Positions 33,537-43,126 are shown, counted from the first letter of the stretch. The stretch is 64,000 nt of DNA from UKL13-2 sp947085425 (GCA_947085425.1 CAMTWK010000029.1:1-64000), one strand, 5' to 3'. The notes: generated by a model not told the origin, from the sequence alone. Program-made: numbers and translations.

Positions 33537-34931
33537 ATGACACGTTTGCTGCAGCTGGCCGAGGCGCTGACCGCCGGAACAACCACCTCCGTTGCACTAA
33601 CCAATCAATGTTTGGCCAACATCGCCAATGAGGGTGGTGAAGGTCAACGTGCGTTTGTCAAAGTTTATACCGGGGCGGCACTCGAAACAGCCCGCCAGTC
33701 CGACCGGGCGCGTAAAAACGGCACCATACGCAGTGTGCTCGAAGGCATTCCAATCTCCATCAAGGATTTGTTTGATGAAGCGGGTCAGGTGACCCGGGCC
33801 GGTTCGATTTTTTTTGATGAAGCCATACCGGCGGATTGTGACGCGCCGGCCGTCGCCCGCTTGCGCGCGGCCGGGGTGGTGGTGATCGGCCGCACCAACA
33901 TGACCGAATTTGCCTATGGTGCACACGGCACCAATTCGCACTACGGCACGCCCTTAAACCCGTTTGACCGGGTGACCAAACGCATCTCCGGTGGCTCGAC
34001 CTCGGGAGGTGCGGTCAGTGTCACCGATGGCATGGCGGCGGCCACCATCGGCTCGGATACCGGCGGCTCGGTGCGAATTCCCGCAGCCTTGTGCGGCTTG
34101 GCGGGTTACAAACCCACGCAGGCGCGGGTGCCGTTGCAAGGCACGTTTCCGCTGTCACACTCGCGTGACTCGATCGGGCCGCTTGGCACGCGTGCATCGT
34201 GTTGTGTATTGTTGGATGCGGCCATGGCCGGGGAACCGATTCGTTTGCCTGAGCCGGCACGACTGCGCGGAGTCAATTTTGGTGTGCCCACCACTATTGT
34301 GTTGGATCAATTGTCGAAGGAAGTGGCCGGCGATTTTGAACGGGCATTGAGCGTGTTGTCTGCCGCGGGTGCCAACATCAAAGAATTTGCGTTTACCGAG
34401 TTGCGGGACGAATTCGACGCCAGTCGTGCCGCCAATTTTTCCGGCTACGAGGCCTACCAATTACATCGGCAACGATTGGCCGATCATCTGGAAAAATTCG
34501 ATCCAAAAGTGTCGGCACGACTGTTGCTCGGTGCCAAAATAAGAGATGAAGATTATCGCGCGCTGGTCGATTTTCGTCCGCGCCTGATGGCATCGGCCGA
34601 TCAAACCACGGCGCGTTTTGACGCCTTGTTGATGCCGACTGTGCCGATTGTAGCGCCGACCCTGGCAGAGCTTTGGGAGTCGGACGAAAACTTTTTTCGA
34701 ATCAATACATTGTTGTTGCGCAACCCGGCACCGTTTAATGTGTTGAATCGGCCGGCGTGGTCACTGCCATGCCATGTTCGGGGCGAGGCACCGGTTGGGC
34801 TGATGGTGGTGGGTGAAACCCATGGTGATCACAAATTACAGCGCATCGGTTTGGCGGTTGAGGGGGTCATCGAAGTTGCCTTGGCGGCAGCGCTGGATGC
34901 CGCTGAACGGGCCGACAGTGGTGGCCGCTAA
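33537..34931 (+). CDS. Amidase-signature family hydrolase
   Basis: A 464-residue amidase. The Ser-cisSer-Lys triad is visible: Lys in PISIKDLFDEAG (about residue 76), cis-Ser in ISGGSTSGGAVSV (about 151) and the nucleophile Ser in GSDTGGSVRIPAALCGL (about 175). The closest families are GatA and broad-spectrum amidases. No gatB/gatC neighbours and several GatA-atypical segments argue for a catabolic or detoxifying amidase and not the transamidosome subunit. Single gene. Confidence 0.87.
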   Translation: MTRLLQLAEALTAGTTTSVALTNQCLANIANEGGEGQRAFVKVYTGAALETARQSDRARKNGTIRSVLEGIPISIKDLFDEAGQVTRAGSIFFDEAIPADCDAPAVARLRAAGVVVIGRTNMTEFAYGAHGTNSHYGTPLNPFDRVTKRISGGSTSGGAVSVTDGMAAATIGSDTGGSVRIPAALCGLAGYKPTQARVPLQGTFPLSHSRDSIGPLGTRASCCVLLDAAMAGEPIRLPEPARLRGVNFGVPTTIVLDQLSKEVAGDFERALSVLSAAGANIKEFAFTELRDEFDASRAANFSGYEAYQLHRQRLADHLEKFDPKVSARLLLGAKIRDEDYRALVDFRPRLMASADQTTARFDALLMPTVPIVAPTLAELWESDENFFRINTLLLRNPAPFNVLNRPAWSLPCHVRGEAPVGLMVVGETHGDHKLQRIGLAVEGVIEVALAAALDAAERADSGGR

Positions 34932-34957
34932 TTGGTGGGTTTGATGAAGCCGGACAC

Positions 34958-35185
34958 CTAAAAACCGCGATTTTTCTTTTTGGTTTCCTGATTTTCTTTT
35001 ACATCGGCAGCCATTTTCTTTTCCGCGGCGCGTTTGTCCCAGCCGATCCATTTGGATAAAAACTCCCACCAAAACACCAGAAGAACAAACGGCAGCATGA
35101 CGTAAAACCAAGACCAGTTTGCGACCGGACCAATGTCGGCGATTTTCATGAGCAAAATAATGACGGCAATAGAGGCGAGAAACAT
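34958..35185 (-). CDS. Small Trp-rich membrane protein (TIGR04438-like)
   Basis: A 75-residue protein. Two hydrophobic segments (FLASIAVIILLMKIA; WSWFYVMLPFVLLVFWWEFL) contain WSWFY and FWWEF, and a charged Lys/Glu tail follows. This matches the small Trp-rich protein family I know mainly from betaproteobacteria, function unknown. It faces away from the cytochrome c gene, with a shared 193-bp divergent promoter region. Confidence 0.75.
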   Translation of the reverse strand: MFLASIAVIILLMKIADIGPVANWSWFYVMLPFVLLVFWWEFLSKWIGWDKRAAEKKMAADVKENQETKKKNRGF

Positions 35186-35378
35186 GGAACACTCCCGATT
35201 CTGGTTGTACTGGAATGAACGGCTGCAAGACGGCGGGAAGCGGTTTTGAGCCGTAATGGAACGTGCATGAGGTGGCTAAGTTAGCACAAACTGGTGAATT
35301 GAACAGATTGCAGTGTGACGGCAAAACTCGGATAATTCAGCACCCCCTTAAATTTTTAACCAGGAACGGACTACGAAT

Positions 35379-35723
35379 ATGAAATTATTCCCCGCGATTT
35401 TGGCCAGTTTGGCTGCAACATTTGCTTTCGCCGCCTCCACCACCGCGCTGGCAATGGATGAGCTGCACAAAAAACACGCCTGTACCGCTTGCCATGCCGA
35501 TGACAAAAAGCTGGTCGGTCCGTCTTATAAAGATGTGGCGGGAAAATACGCCAAAGATAAAGATGCCGTCAAAAAATTGACTGACAAAGTTCGCAAAGGT
35601 GGTTCGGGTGTTTGGGGACCGGTGCCGATGCCGCCGAATGCAAGCGCCAGCGATGCCGATATCGACAAGATGGTCAAGTCGATATTGGCCCTGACTAAAG
35701 TTGCCGCGCCTGCCAAGAAATAA
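35379..35723 (+). CDS. Periplasmic class I cytochrome c
   Basis: A 114-residue c-type cytochrome: signal peptide (to about residue 25), haem-binding CTACH at 35-39 and the distal Met in WGPVPMPPNAS. Size and motif match the cytochrome c551/c552 group, small electron carriers between bc1-type complexes and terminal oxidases or reductases. It carries many lysines, suggesting docking to acidic partners. A terminator-like hairpin follows at 35782-35810. Confidence 0.92.
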   Translation: MKLFPAILASLAATFAFAASTTALAMDELHKKHACTACHADDKKLVGPSYKDVAGKYAKDKDAVKKLTDKVRKGGSGVWGPVPMPPNASASDADIDKMVKSILALTKVAAPAKK

Positions 35724-35781
35724 TTCCACCGACATTTTTCGCCCGTATGCCGTGGTTTAACGGCTGCGGGTGATGATTCGT

Positions 35782-35810
35782 AAAAAAGCCGGCGAAATGT
35801 CGGTTTTTTT
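35782..35810. terminator. Intrinsic terminator after the cytochrome c gene
   Basis: AAAAAAG, stem CCGGC - loop GAAAT - GTCGG, then seven T. It lies 59 bp after the stop and is symmetric enough to work in both directions. Confidence 0.75.
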
Positions 35811-35825
35811 ACGAAAAAATTTCAT

Positions 35826-35932
35826 ACCCCGCAAGTGTCAGCGCGGGGTGGTGTCACCCTGTCGCGTCAACCGGCAAAAGCAGTTGTATATTCATATACG
35901 CATTGACAACACAATTTTCGTATTCACATAAT
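35826..35932 (+). promoter_or_regulatory. Control region of the livK operon
   Basis: Contains a 7-bp hairpin ACCCCGC (35826-35832) / GCGGGGT (35843-35849), a palindrome GTATAT-TC-ATATAC (35886-35899), and a promoter TTGACA (35903-35908), 18-bp spacer, CATAAT (35927-35932). livK starts at 35992. The palindrome just upstream of the -35 is a plausible activator site. Confidence 0.6.
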
Positions 35933-35991
35933 GCCAGCTGGCTGTCACATCGAATGACGCCCACCACCACTGAACATCCATTGGAGACATC

Positions 35992-37242
35992 ATGAAGTCA
36001 TCTTATAAGCTTGTATTCGCCGCCATGCTTGCAGCCGGGATTGTTGGCTGTGGCAAAAAGGAAGAACCAAAGGCCGCCGTAGCCGCCGAACCAACCGTTA
36101 ACGTGAAAATCGGCCATGCCGGCCCGTTGACCGGATCCATTGCGCATTTGGGCAAGGATGACGAAAATGGTGTTGCGCTCGCGGTTGCGCAAACCAACGC
36201 CAAAAAAATAAAAATTGACGGCAAATTGTTGGTATTGCAAATGATGTCCGAGGACGATCAAGCCGACCCCAAAGTGGGCACCGTTGTTGCCCAGAAAATG
36301 GTCGATGCCAAAGTTGCCGCAGTGATTGGCCACTTGAATTCAGGCGTGTCCATTCCGGCATCCGAGGTGTACCTCAAGGCCGGCATTCCAATGATTTCCG
36401 GCTCGGCAACCAACCCAGTTCTCACCGAACGCGGATTTAAGAATACTTTCCGCACGGTTGGTCGCGACGATCAACAGGGACCGGCGCTGGCAACCTATAT
36501 CGCCTCGGAATTAAAAGCCAAGCGCGTCGCCATCATCCACGACAAAACCGCTTATGGTGAAGGCCTGGCAAAAGAGGTCGAAAAAACCCTGAAAGCAGCC
36601 AAGGTCAATATCGTTGCCACCGAGCAGACCAACGACAAAGAAACCGATTTCAAAGCAATCCTGACAAAAATTAAAGCGAAAAATCCGGATGTGATTTTCC
36701 ACGGCGGCATGGACGCAACCGGCGGCCCGCTGATCAAGCAGGCGCGTGAATTGGGCATCAAGGGCACTTTTACCTTCGGTGACGGCGCCTGTACCAACGA
36801 AATGTTCAAACTTGCCGGCAACGCCGCCGACGGCATGGTTTGTTCCCAGGCCGGTCTGCCCGCCGCGGCCGCAACCAAAGAGTTTAATGATGCCTTCAAG
36901 GCGAAATTTGGCGACGTCAAACAATACGCCCCATATTTCTATGACGGCGCCATGGCCGTGGTTGAGGCGATGAAAAAAGCCAATTCGGCTGATCCAGCCA
37001 AGTTCGGCCCGGAGTTGTTTAACGTCAGTTTTGCCGGTGCAACCGGCAAGGTTGAATTTGACGCCAAGGGCGATCGTAAAGACGCAGAAATCACTATTTT
37101 CCACGGCAAAGGCGGCGCGATTGAGCCGGTGTCGATTGTAAAAAATGGTGTGGCGTCCAAGTTTGAAATGGCTGCCCCCGCACCTGCCGCCGCACCAGCA
37201 GCACCCGCTGCGGCCGCACCTGCGGAAGTGCCAAAGAAGTAG
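35992..37242 (+). CDS. livK: Branched-chain amino acid ABC transporter, substrate-binding lipoprotein
   Basis: A 416-residue periplasmic binding protein. The lipobox AGIVGC gives Cys20 as the lipidated residue. The type I fold follows with HAGPLTGSIAHLGKDDENGV, the SGSATNPVLTERG hinge segment and AIIHDKTAYGEGLA. An Ala/Pro-rich tail (about 391-413) is unusual and looks like a flexible or wall-spanning extension. Ligand may be Leu/Ile/Val or another amide or amino acid; the family is promiscuous. First gene of the liv operon, separated from livH by a strong terminator that would raise its level relative to the channel genes. Confidence 0.9.
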   Translation: MKSSYKLVFAAMLAAGIVGCGKKEEPKAAVAAEPTVNVKIGHAGPLTGSIAHLGKDDENGVALAVAQTNAKKIKIDGKLLVLQMMSEDDQADPKVGTVVAQKMVDAKVAAVIGHLNSGVSIPASEVYLKAGIPMISGSATNPVLTERGFKNTFRTVGRDDQQGPALATYIASELKAKRVAIIHDKTAYGEGLAKEVEKTLKAAKVNIVATEQTNDKETDFKAILTKIKAKNPDVIFHGGMDATGGPLIKQARELGIKGTFTFGDGACTNEMFKLAGNAADGMVCSQAGLPAAAATKEFNDAFKAKFGDVKQYAPYFYDGAMAVVEAMKKANSADPAKFGPELFNVSFAGATGKVEFDAKGDRKDAEITIFHGKGGAIEPVSIVKNGVASKFEMAAPAPAAAPAAPAAAAPAEVPKK

Positions 37243-37257
37243 TCTTGGTTTGAAATC

Positions 37258-37287
37258 AAAAACGGCACCCTAATCGGTGCCGTTTTT
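37258..37287 (+). terminator. Strong intrinsic terminator between livK and livH
   Basis: AAAAACGGCACC (37258-37269), 6-nt loop, GGTGCCGTTTTT (37276-37287): a perfect 12-bp stem including the T run. It probably attenuates transcription so the binding protein is made in excess. Confidence 0.9.
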
Positions 37288-37349
37288 GTTTGTGTATTTT
37301 TTGGCTTCGTCATGGAGCCGTCGACGGATTCAGCTAACATCTCAGACTC

Positions 37350-38348
37350 ATGGATACCTTTCTCCAACAGCTCATTAATGGCCTGACCCTTGGCTGTGTT
37401 TACGCCGTGGTCGCGTTGGGTTATACGATGGTGTACGGCATCATTCAACTGATCAATTTTGCCCATGGCGAAGTGGTCATGATTGGTGCCATGGTGGCGT
37501 TTTCCGTCATTGTTGCCCTGGCCGGCACCGCCGTGCCACCGCTGATGATTGTGGTGCTGGGGGTGATGGTGGCCATTCCCGTTTGTATGGGGGTTGGATA
37601 TACCGTCGAGCGTATTGCCTATCGCCCGTTGCGCAACGCACCACGGCTGGCTCCGCTGATCACGGCGATTGGTGTGTCGATTGTGTTGCAACACGTGGCG
37701 TTGTTGATCTGGGGACGCAACTACATTTCGTTTCCGCAGATTATTCAAACGCAGACCTATCATTTGAGCGATTCGGTTACCTCGGCCACCATTACCAACA
37801 TACAAATCACCATCATTTTGATGTCGATTGCCATGATGGCCGGCTTGGTGACGCTGGTTTATCGAACCCGCATGGGCATCGCCATGCGCGCGGTTTCACA
37901 ACGGCCGGATGTGGCCGGACTGATGGGCATTTCCGCCAATGGAGTCATCTCCTTTACGTTTGTGATTGGTGCGGCGTTGGGCGCGATTGCCGGCGTCATG
38001 ATCGGCAGTTATTATGGTATTGCCCACTACCAAATGGGATTTTTACTCGGCCTGAAGGCGTTTTGCGCGGCCGTGTTGGGTGGTATCGGGAATCTCGCCG
38101 GGGCGGTGTTGGGCGGCATTTTGATCGGCCTGATCGAGGCCTTTGGCGCCGGTTACATGGGTGACCTGACCAACGTTTGTACATTGGATAAATATATACC
38201 CGGCTTCCAGGGGCTGTGTGAAGCCAATAAAAATATGTCGGTGCTTGGTTCGGGGTACAAGGACGTGTTTGCTTTTGTGGTGCTGATCCTGGTGCTGGTG
38301 TTTAAGCCGCAGGGGTTGTTGGGTGAGCGTGTTTCTGATCGCGCTTGA
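37350..38348 (+). CDS. livH: Branched-chain amino acid ABC transporter permease LivH
   Basis: A 332-residue inner-membrane permease with about eight helices. The conserved start QQLINGLTLGCVYAVVALGYTMVYGIIQLINFAHGE and the C-terminal FCAAVLGGIGNLAGAVLGGILIGLIEAF are diagnostic for LivH. A Cys-containing insert around 265-300 (NVCTLDKYIPGFQGLCEANKN), before the last helix, is longer than in E. coli LivH. It forms the channel with LivM. Confidence 0.93.
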   Translation: MDTFLQQLINGLTLGCVYAVVALGYTMVYGIIQLINFAHGEVVMIGAMVAFSVIVALAGTAVPPLMIVVLGVMVAIPVCMGVGYTVERIAYRPLRNAPRLAPLITAIGVSIVLQHVALLIWGRNYISFPQIIQTQTYHLSDSVTSATITNIQITIILMSIAMMAGLVTLVYRTRMGIAMRAVSQRPDVAGLMGISANGVISFTFVIGAALGAIAGVMIGSYYGIAHYQMGFLLGLKAFCAAVLGGIGNLAGAVLGGILIGLIEAFGAGYMGDLTNVCTLDKYIPGFQGLCEANKNMSVLGSGYKDVFAFVVLILVLVFKPQGLLGERVSDRA

Positions 38349-38363
38349 AAATTGCGGACTCTT

Positions 38364-39446
38364 ATGACCTCATATTTACCTGAAAAACTGCGCGACCATC
38401 CCGCCACCGTATGGGTTGGATTTGGCATGATTGCGCTCGCATTAATCGCCCTGCCATTTGTGTTGTCGATGGCCGGTATGGCGTGGGTGCGCATTATGAA
38501 TCTGGCGATTTTATTTGCCTTGTTGTCGGTCGGCCTCAATATCGTTGTCGGTTTTGCCGGCTTGCTGGATCTGGGTTATATCGCGTTTTATGCGGTGGGC
38601 GCCTACGTTTACGCGTTGTTGGCCTCGCCGCACTTTGGCTTGCATTTGCCGTTCTGGGTGATTCTGCCGATTGGCGCCATGGTGGCGTGTTTATTTGGCG
38701 TGATGTTGGGTGCGCCCACCTTGAAATTGCGCGGCGACTATCTGGCGATTGTGACGCTCGGCTTTGGCGAAATCGTCCGCATCTTTTTGAATAATTTGTC
38801 CGAGCCAATCAATTTGACCAACGGCCCGAAGGGCATTGCGACCATTGATTCAATCAAATTTTTAGGCATGGATTTTGGCGCGGCCACCCACTTCGGCGGT
38901 TTTGTTGTCGATGGACTCATCAAGTATTACTATCTGCTGCTGTTCATTTTGATCGTCGCTATTGTCATCAATATTCGTATGCAGAATTCGCGTATCGGCC
39001 GCGCCTGGGAGGCGATCCGTGAAGATGAAATGGCGGCGCGCGCCATGGGCATTGATACCACCAAGCTGAAGTTGCTTGCGTTTGCAATGGGCGCCTCGTT
39101 TGGCGGTGTGGCCGGCGGCATATTTGCATCCATTCAGGGATTCATCAGCCCGGAAAGTTTTACCCTGACCGAGTCGGTGATGATTCTGGCCATGGTGGTA
39201 TTGGGTGGCATGGGCAATATCCGGGGCGTGATCGTGGGTGCCATATTGTTGTCGTTTGTGCCGGAATTTTTGCGTTATGCGGTTGCGCCCGCGCAGCAGG
39301 CGGTTTTCGGCCGGCAAATTATTGAAGCCGAGGTGTTACGCATGTTGTTGTTTGGCTTGGCGATGGTGGTGATGATGCTCTATCGTCCGGCCGGACTGTT
39401 GCCCTCGGCGGTGCGCAAACGTGAGTTTGGTCAGGACGAAAAATGA
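38364..39446 (+). CDS. livM: Branched-chain amino acid ABC transporter permease LivM
   Basis: A 360-residue permease, the LivH partner. Landmarks: MNLAILFALLSVGLNIVVGFAGLLDLGYIAFYAVGAY, LRGDYLAIVTLGFGEIVRI, the EAA-like NSRIGRAWEAIREDEMAARAMGID and VVLGGMGNIRGVIVGAILL. I chose the ATG at 38364 over the TTG four codons upstream. It ends by overlapping livG as ATGA. Confidence 0.93.
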   Translation: MTSYLPEKLRDHPATVWVGFGMIALALIALPFVLSMAGMAWVRIMNLAILFALLSVGLNIVVGFAGLLDLGYIAFYAVGAYVYALLASPHFGLHLPFWVILPIGAMVACLFGVMLGAPTLKLRGDYLAIVTLGFGEIVRIFLNNLSEPINLTNGPKGIATIDSIKFLGMDFGAATHFGGFVVDGLIKYYYLLLFILIVAIVINIRMQNSRIGRAWEAIREDEMAARAMGIDTTKLKLLAFAMGASFGGVAGGIFASIQGFISPESFTLTESVMILAMVVLGGMGNIRGVIVGAILLSFVPEFLRYAVAPAQQAVFGRQIIEAEVLRMLLFGLAMVVMMLYRPAGLLPSAVRKREFGQDEK

Positions 39447-40228
39447 CCGACACAACATTGTTACTTTCCGTTCGCGGTGTGACCAAGCGTTTTGGCGGCC
39501 TGACGGCGTTGTCAGATGTTTCGTTTGACATCCACAAGGGTGAAATTATCGGTTTGATCGGCCCCAATGGTGCGGGCAAAACCACCATGTTCAATGTGCT
39601 CACCGGCCTCTACCCGCATGATGAGGGCGATATTTTTTTCAACAACATCGCGCTTGGCACCAACACCCCCGATCAAATTGCCGCCAAGGGTATAACCCGC
39701 ACTTTTCAAAATATTCGTTTGTTCCAAAATCTGTCGGCGATTGAAAACGTCATGATCGGCCGCCATGTCCGCACCCATGCGGGTGTGTTTGGCGCAATGT
39801 TTCGTACCCGTTTTCAACGCGAAGAAGAGCTGGCCATTGAAAAGCGCGCGCACGAATTACTGCAGTTTGTCGAAATTGACAACCGCGCCAATGATCTGGC
39901 CAAACATTTGTCGTATGGAGATCAGCGCCGCCTGGAAATCGCCCGCGCGTTGGCGACAGACCCGCTTTTGCTGGCGCTGGATGAGCCGGCGGCGGGAATG
40001 AACGCAACCGAAAAAGTGGCATTACGCCAATTGATTGACGCGGTGCGCGCCACCGGTGTCACGGTATTGTTGATCGAACACGATGTGAAATTAGTCATGG
40101 GATTGTGTGAACGTATTGTCGTACTCGACTACGGCAAAAAAATCGCCGAGGGATTGCCGGCGGCCGTGCAGCGTGACCCGGTCGTGATTGAGGCCTATTT
40201 GGGCGCAGACATCGAGGCGACGGCATGA
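39443..40228 (+). CDS. livG: Branched-chain amino acid ABC transporter ATPase LivG
   Basis: A 261-residue ABC ATPase. Walker A is GPNGAGKTT, the signature region reads LSYGDQRRLEIARAL, and Walker B is LLALDEPAAGMN followed by the H-loop LIEHDVKLV. The LSYGDQR signature and the long insert with MFRTRFQREEE are typical of LivG. Overlaps both livM and livF by 4 bp. Confidence 0.95.
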   Translation: MTDTTLLLSVRGVTKRFGGLTALSDVSFDIHKGEIIGLIGPNGAGKTTMFNVLTGLYPHDEGDIFFNNIALGTNTPDQIAAKGITRTFQNIRLFQNLSAIENVMIGRHVRTHAGVFGAMFRTRFQREEELAIEKRAHELLQFVEIDNRANDLAKHLSYGDQRRLEIARALATDPLLLALDEPAAGMNATEKVALRQLIDAVRATGVTVLLIEHDVKLVMGLCERIVVLDYGKKIAEGLPAAVQRDPVVIEAYLGADIEATA

Positions 40229-40965
40229 AATTGTTGTCCCTGTCCAACGTCGAAATTGCTTACGGCGGCATTCAAGCGGTCAAAGGAATTTCACTTGACG
40301 TCAACGAAGGTGAGTTGGTCACTTTGATCGGTGCCAACGGTGCCGGCAAAACCACCGTTTTAAAAGCGATTGTTGGTTTGCTCAAACCGGTGAAAGGCGA
40401 TATTCAGTACCAAGGTGGCAGCCTGGTGGGAATGCCATCGTATTTGGTGGCGCGTCAGGGGCTGGCGTTGGTGCCGGAGGGGCGCGGTGTTTTTCCCGGC
40501 CTGACGATTGCGGAAAATTTGCAAATGGGTGCTTATCTTCGCCATGATCACGACGCGATCGCCGCAGACTTGGAACTGGCCTACAGCCGTTTCCCGCGTT
40601 TAAAAGAGCGCGCCAAACAAACTGCCGGAACCCTTTCCGGCGGCGAGCAACAAATGCTGGCGATTTCGCGGGCGCTGATGTCACGGCCAAAATTGTTGTT
40701 GCTGGATGAGCCGTCGATGGGTCTTGCACCGATCATGGTGCAAAAGATTTTTTCGGTGATCCGGGAGGTGGCCAAAAGCGGCATGACCATTTTGTTGATT
40801 GAGCAAAATGCCAGGTTGGCTTTGCAAATCAGCCATCGCGCCTATGTGATGGATGGTGGCCTGATTTCATTTGAAGGTCAGTCGTCGGCACTGCTCACCG
40901 ACCCGAGGGTGCGTGAGGCCTATTTGGGCGAGGAGTCGGGCAAGACGGTGGACAAGGTTTCCTGA
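40225..40965 (+). CDS. livF: Branched-chain amino acid ABC transporter ATPase LivF
   Basis: A 246-residue ABC ATPase: Walker A GANGAGKTT, signature LSGGEQQMLAISRALM, Walker B LLLLDEPSMGLAP, H-loop LIEQNARLA. The VPEGRGVFPGLTIAENL segment is diagnostic for LivF. Forms the heterodimeric motor with LivG. Confidence 0.95.
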   Translation: MKLLSLSNVEIAYGGIQAVKGISLDVNEGELVTLIGANGAGKTTVLKAIVGLLKPVKGDIQYQGGSLVGMPSYLVARQGLALVPEGRGVFPGLTIAENLQMGAYLRHDHDAIAADLELAYSRFPRLKERAKQTAGTLSGGEQQMLAISRALMSRPKLLLLDEPSMGLAPIMVQKIFSVIREVAKSGMTILLIEQNARLALQISHRAYVMDGGLISFEGQSSALLTDPRVREAYLGEESGKTVDKVS

Positions 40966-40987
40966 TCGGATCGCGCAAGGAGCTCTA

Positions 40988-41773
40988 ATGGCGCTGAGTA
41001 AAAATGAACTGACGGATTTAAAGCGCGCGAAAGCACTGCTGGAAAATCCCGGACTGGCAGCGCGTATGTCGGCTTTGTTGGGCTCACCGCTTGAGCGCGG
41101 CATGTTGATGTTGCCGGATCGCTTTCAAGCGACCGTGCAAAAGGCATCCGAGACGGCCATGTTAAAGGCGCTGGATATGGCGGTGAAATCCATTGTCATG
41201 GAGCCGGTAACGCGTGGCGGGTCCAAGGACCGTTTGCATAAAATTGCTGCCGCCACCTCGGGTGCGGTGGGCGGCGCTTTTGGTTTATTGGCATTGAGCG
41301 TGGAATTGCCGGTGTCGACCACCATCATGTTGCGTTCGATTGCCGATATCGCCAAGAGTGAGGGCGAAAATATCCAGCATATTGATACCCGGCTTGCCTG
41401 TTTGACCGTCTTCGCGCTGGGTGGTCGGCGCAAAAGCGACGACGCCACTGAGTCCGGTTATTTTGCGGCGCGGATGGCCATGGCCGGTGCGATCTCGGAG
41501 GCGTCGAAATTTTTGGCGGAAAAAGGCATGACCAAGGTCGGCGCACCGGCGCTGGTGCGTTTGACGTCGCTGCTGGCGTCGCGATTTGGCGTGGTGGTTT
41601 CCGAAAAAGCGGCGGTACAGGCGGTGCCGATTATCGGTGCCGCGACCGGTGCATTGATTAATACCTTGTTCATTGAGCATTTCCAGAACATGGCGCGTGG
41701 GCATTTTGTGGTGCGCAGACTTGAAAAAATTCACGGTGCGGAGCCGGTCAAGCTGATTTATGACGCCCTCTAA
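40988..41773 (+). CDS. EcsC-family protein
   Basis: A 261-residue protein with the EcsC-like region: AAATSGAVGGAFGLLALSVELPVSTTIMLRSIADIAKSEG and CLTVFALGGRRKSDDATESGYFAARMAM. Hydrophobic stretches (LLALSVELPVSTTIML; VPIIGAATGALINTLFI) suggest peripheral or integral membrane association. A good AAGGAG ribosome site precedes the ATG at 40988, 22 bp after livF, so it is probably in the liv transcript. Family function is unclear; in Bacillus EcsC accompanies an ABC transporter. Confidence 0.85.
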   Translation: MALSKNELTDLKRAKALLENPGLAARMSALLGSPLERGMLMLPDRFQATVQKASETAMLKALDMAVKSIVMEPVTRGGSKDRLHKIAAATSGAVGGAFGLLALSVELPVSTTIMLRSIADIAKSEGENIQHIDTRLACLTVFALGGRRKSDDATESGYFAARMAMAGAISEASKFLAEKGMTKVGAPALVRLTSLLASRFGVVVSEKAAVQAVPIIGAATGALINTLFIEHFQNMARGHFVVRRLEKIHGAEPVKLIYDAL

Positions 41774-42036
41774 AAAGGGCACGCCATTTGACTGCCGTCA
41801 TCAGGGCGGTAAAGGCGTTTTTCACCCATGGTGGCGGAATGGGTGGTGACGGGAATTAGGCCGTGCACACGGTAAAATTGGCGCCATAGGACCTTTCAAA
41901 AATGTCTGCGAGCGGCATGCGCTGGTGTCTCACTTTAATTGACGCCGGTCAGCAAACCTTTTCAATCAATCTCAATCTATTACCTAGGCGCCAGATTGCC
42001 GCATCTCTGGCAGGCCAAATGTAGTTCGGAAAAAAA
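41774..42036. other. Intergenic region between the liv and antiporter operons
   Basis: The 263-bp gap holds no gene and no strong terminator. AT-rich sequence around 41935-42010 may contain the promoter of the CaCA/mnh operon. Confidence 0.4.
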
Positions 42037-43122
42037 ATGATGACAATTTTGATGTTTATTGCCGGGTTGGGATTGCTCGTCCTGGGTGCGGAGGCGTTGG
42101 TACGCGGCGCCGGCAAGCTGTCCCTTTCCATGGGCATTTCACCGCTTGTGGTCGGCTTGACGGTGGTCGCATTTGGCACCTCGGCGCCGGAGTTGGCCGT
42201 TTCCGTGCAATCGGCCCTGGCGGGCAAGGTTGATATTGCCGTCGGCAATGTGGTCGGATCGAATATTTTCAATGTCTGGTTTGTGCTGGGCGTGTGTGCA
42301 CTCATCCTGCCGCTGCACATTCATCGTCAGGTGATTCGTCAGGAAGTGCCGATTTTGATCGGCGCGTCTTTGCTGCTGGCCGGGTTTATGTGGGACGGTG
42401 CCATCAGTCGCATGGAAGCCGCGGTGATGTTTTCGTTGTTGATGGCCTACACGGTGTTTTTGGTGGTGCAATCGCGGCGCGACCATAACACGCCACCGAT
42501 TGACGATGATTTTTCGCGCGCGCCCTCAAAAGGCTGGGATCGTTTTTTGCCGGTGCAAGTTGCTTTAATTTTGGTCGGGTTATGGTTATTGGTGCAGGGT
42601 TCGACCTGGTTGGTCGATGCAGCGGTTATTTTTGCGGTGTATTTGGACGTATCGGAAGTGGTGATCGGACTAACCGTTATCGCTGCGGGCACGTCCCTGC
42701 CGGAAGTGGCGACCTCGGTCATGGCGACGGTGCGTGGCCAGCGTGATATTGCGGTTGGCAATGTGATCGGCAGCAGCACCTTTAATATCCTCGGCGTGTT
42801 GGGTGTGGCCGGTATGGTGGCCCCGGCCGGGTTAACGGTGGCCCCGTCGATTTTGGCTTTCGATCTGTGGGTGATGCTGGCCGTGGCGGTGGCGTGTTTG
42901 CCGGTGTTTTTCACCGGGCGTGAAATCGCCCGCTGGGAAGGCGCGGTTTTTTTGGGGTATTACGCCGCTTACACCATCTACCTGATCCTCATGTCGAACC
43001 AACACGCGGCGCTGCCGGCATTCAGCAATATCATGCTGCTGTTTGTGGTGCCGATAACGCTGCTGACCCTGTTGGTGGTGGCGCTGCGGCCACGGGCTGC
43101 GACACCACCCGGGAATAACTGA
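42037..43122 (+). CDS. CaCA-family Ca2+/Na+ antiporter (YrbG-like)
   Basis: A 361-residue membrane exchanger with two inverted repeats. The alpha repeats are seen as GLTVVAFGTSAPELAVSV...DIAVGNVVGSNIFNV (about 45-85) and GLTVIAAGTSLPEVATSV...DIAVGNVIGSSTFNIL (about 211-252). The acidic residues (Glu in APEL and LPEV) are the cation ligands. The acidic loop between halves contains PPIDDDF. It sits 4 bp upstream of mnhA, so it is likely co-expressed with the Mrp antiporter, which makes a Na+-extrusion/exchange cluster. Confidence 0.9.
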   Translation: MMTILMFIAGLGLLVLGAEALVRGAGKLSLSMGISPLVVGLTVVAFGTSAPELAVSVQSALAGKVDIAVGNVVGSNIFNVWFVLGVCALILPLHIHRQVIRQEVPILIGASLLLAGFMWDGAISRMEAAVMFSLLMAYTVFLVVQSRRDHNTPPIDDDFSRAPSKGWDRFLPVQVALILVGLWLLVQGSTWLVDAAVIFAVYLDVSEVVIGLTVIAAGTSLPEVATSVMATVRGQRDIAVGNVIGSSTFNILGVLGVAGMVAPAGLTVAPSILAFDLWVMLAVAVACLPVFFTGREIARWEGAVFLGYYAAYTIYLILMSNQHAALPAFSNIMLLFVVPITLLTLLVVALRPRAATPPGNN

Positions 43123-43126
43123 CACC

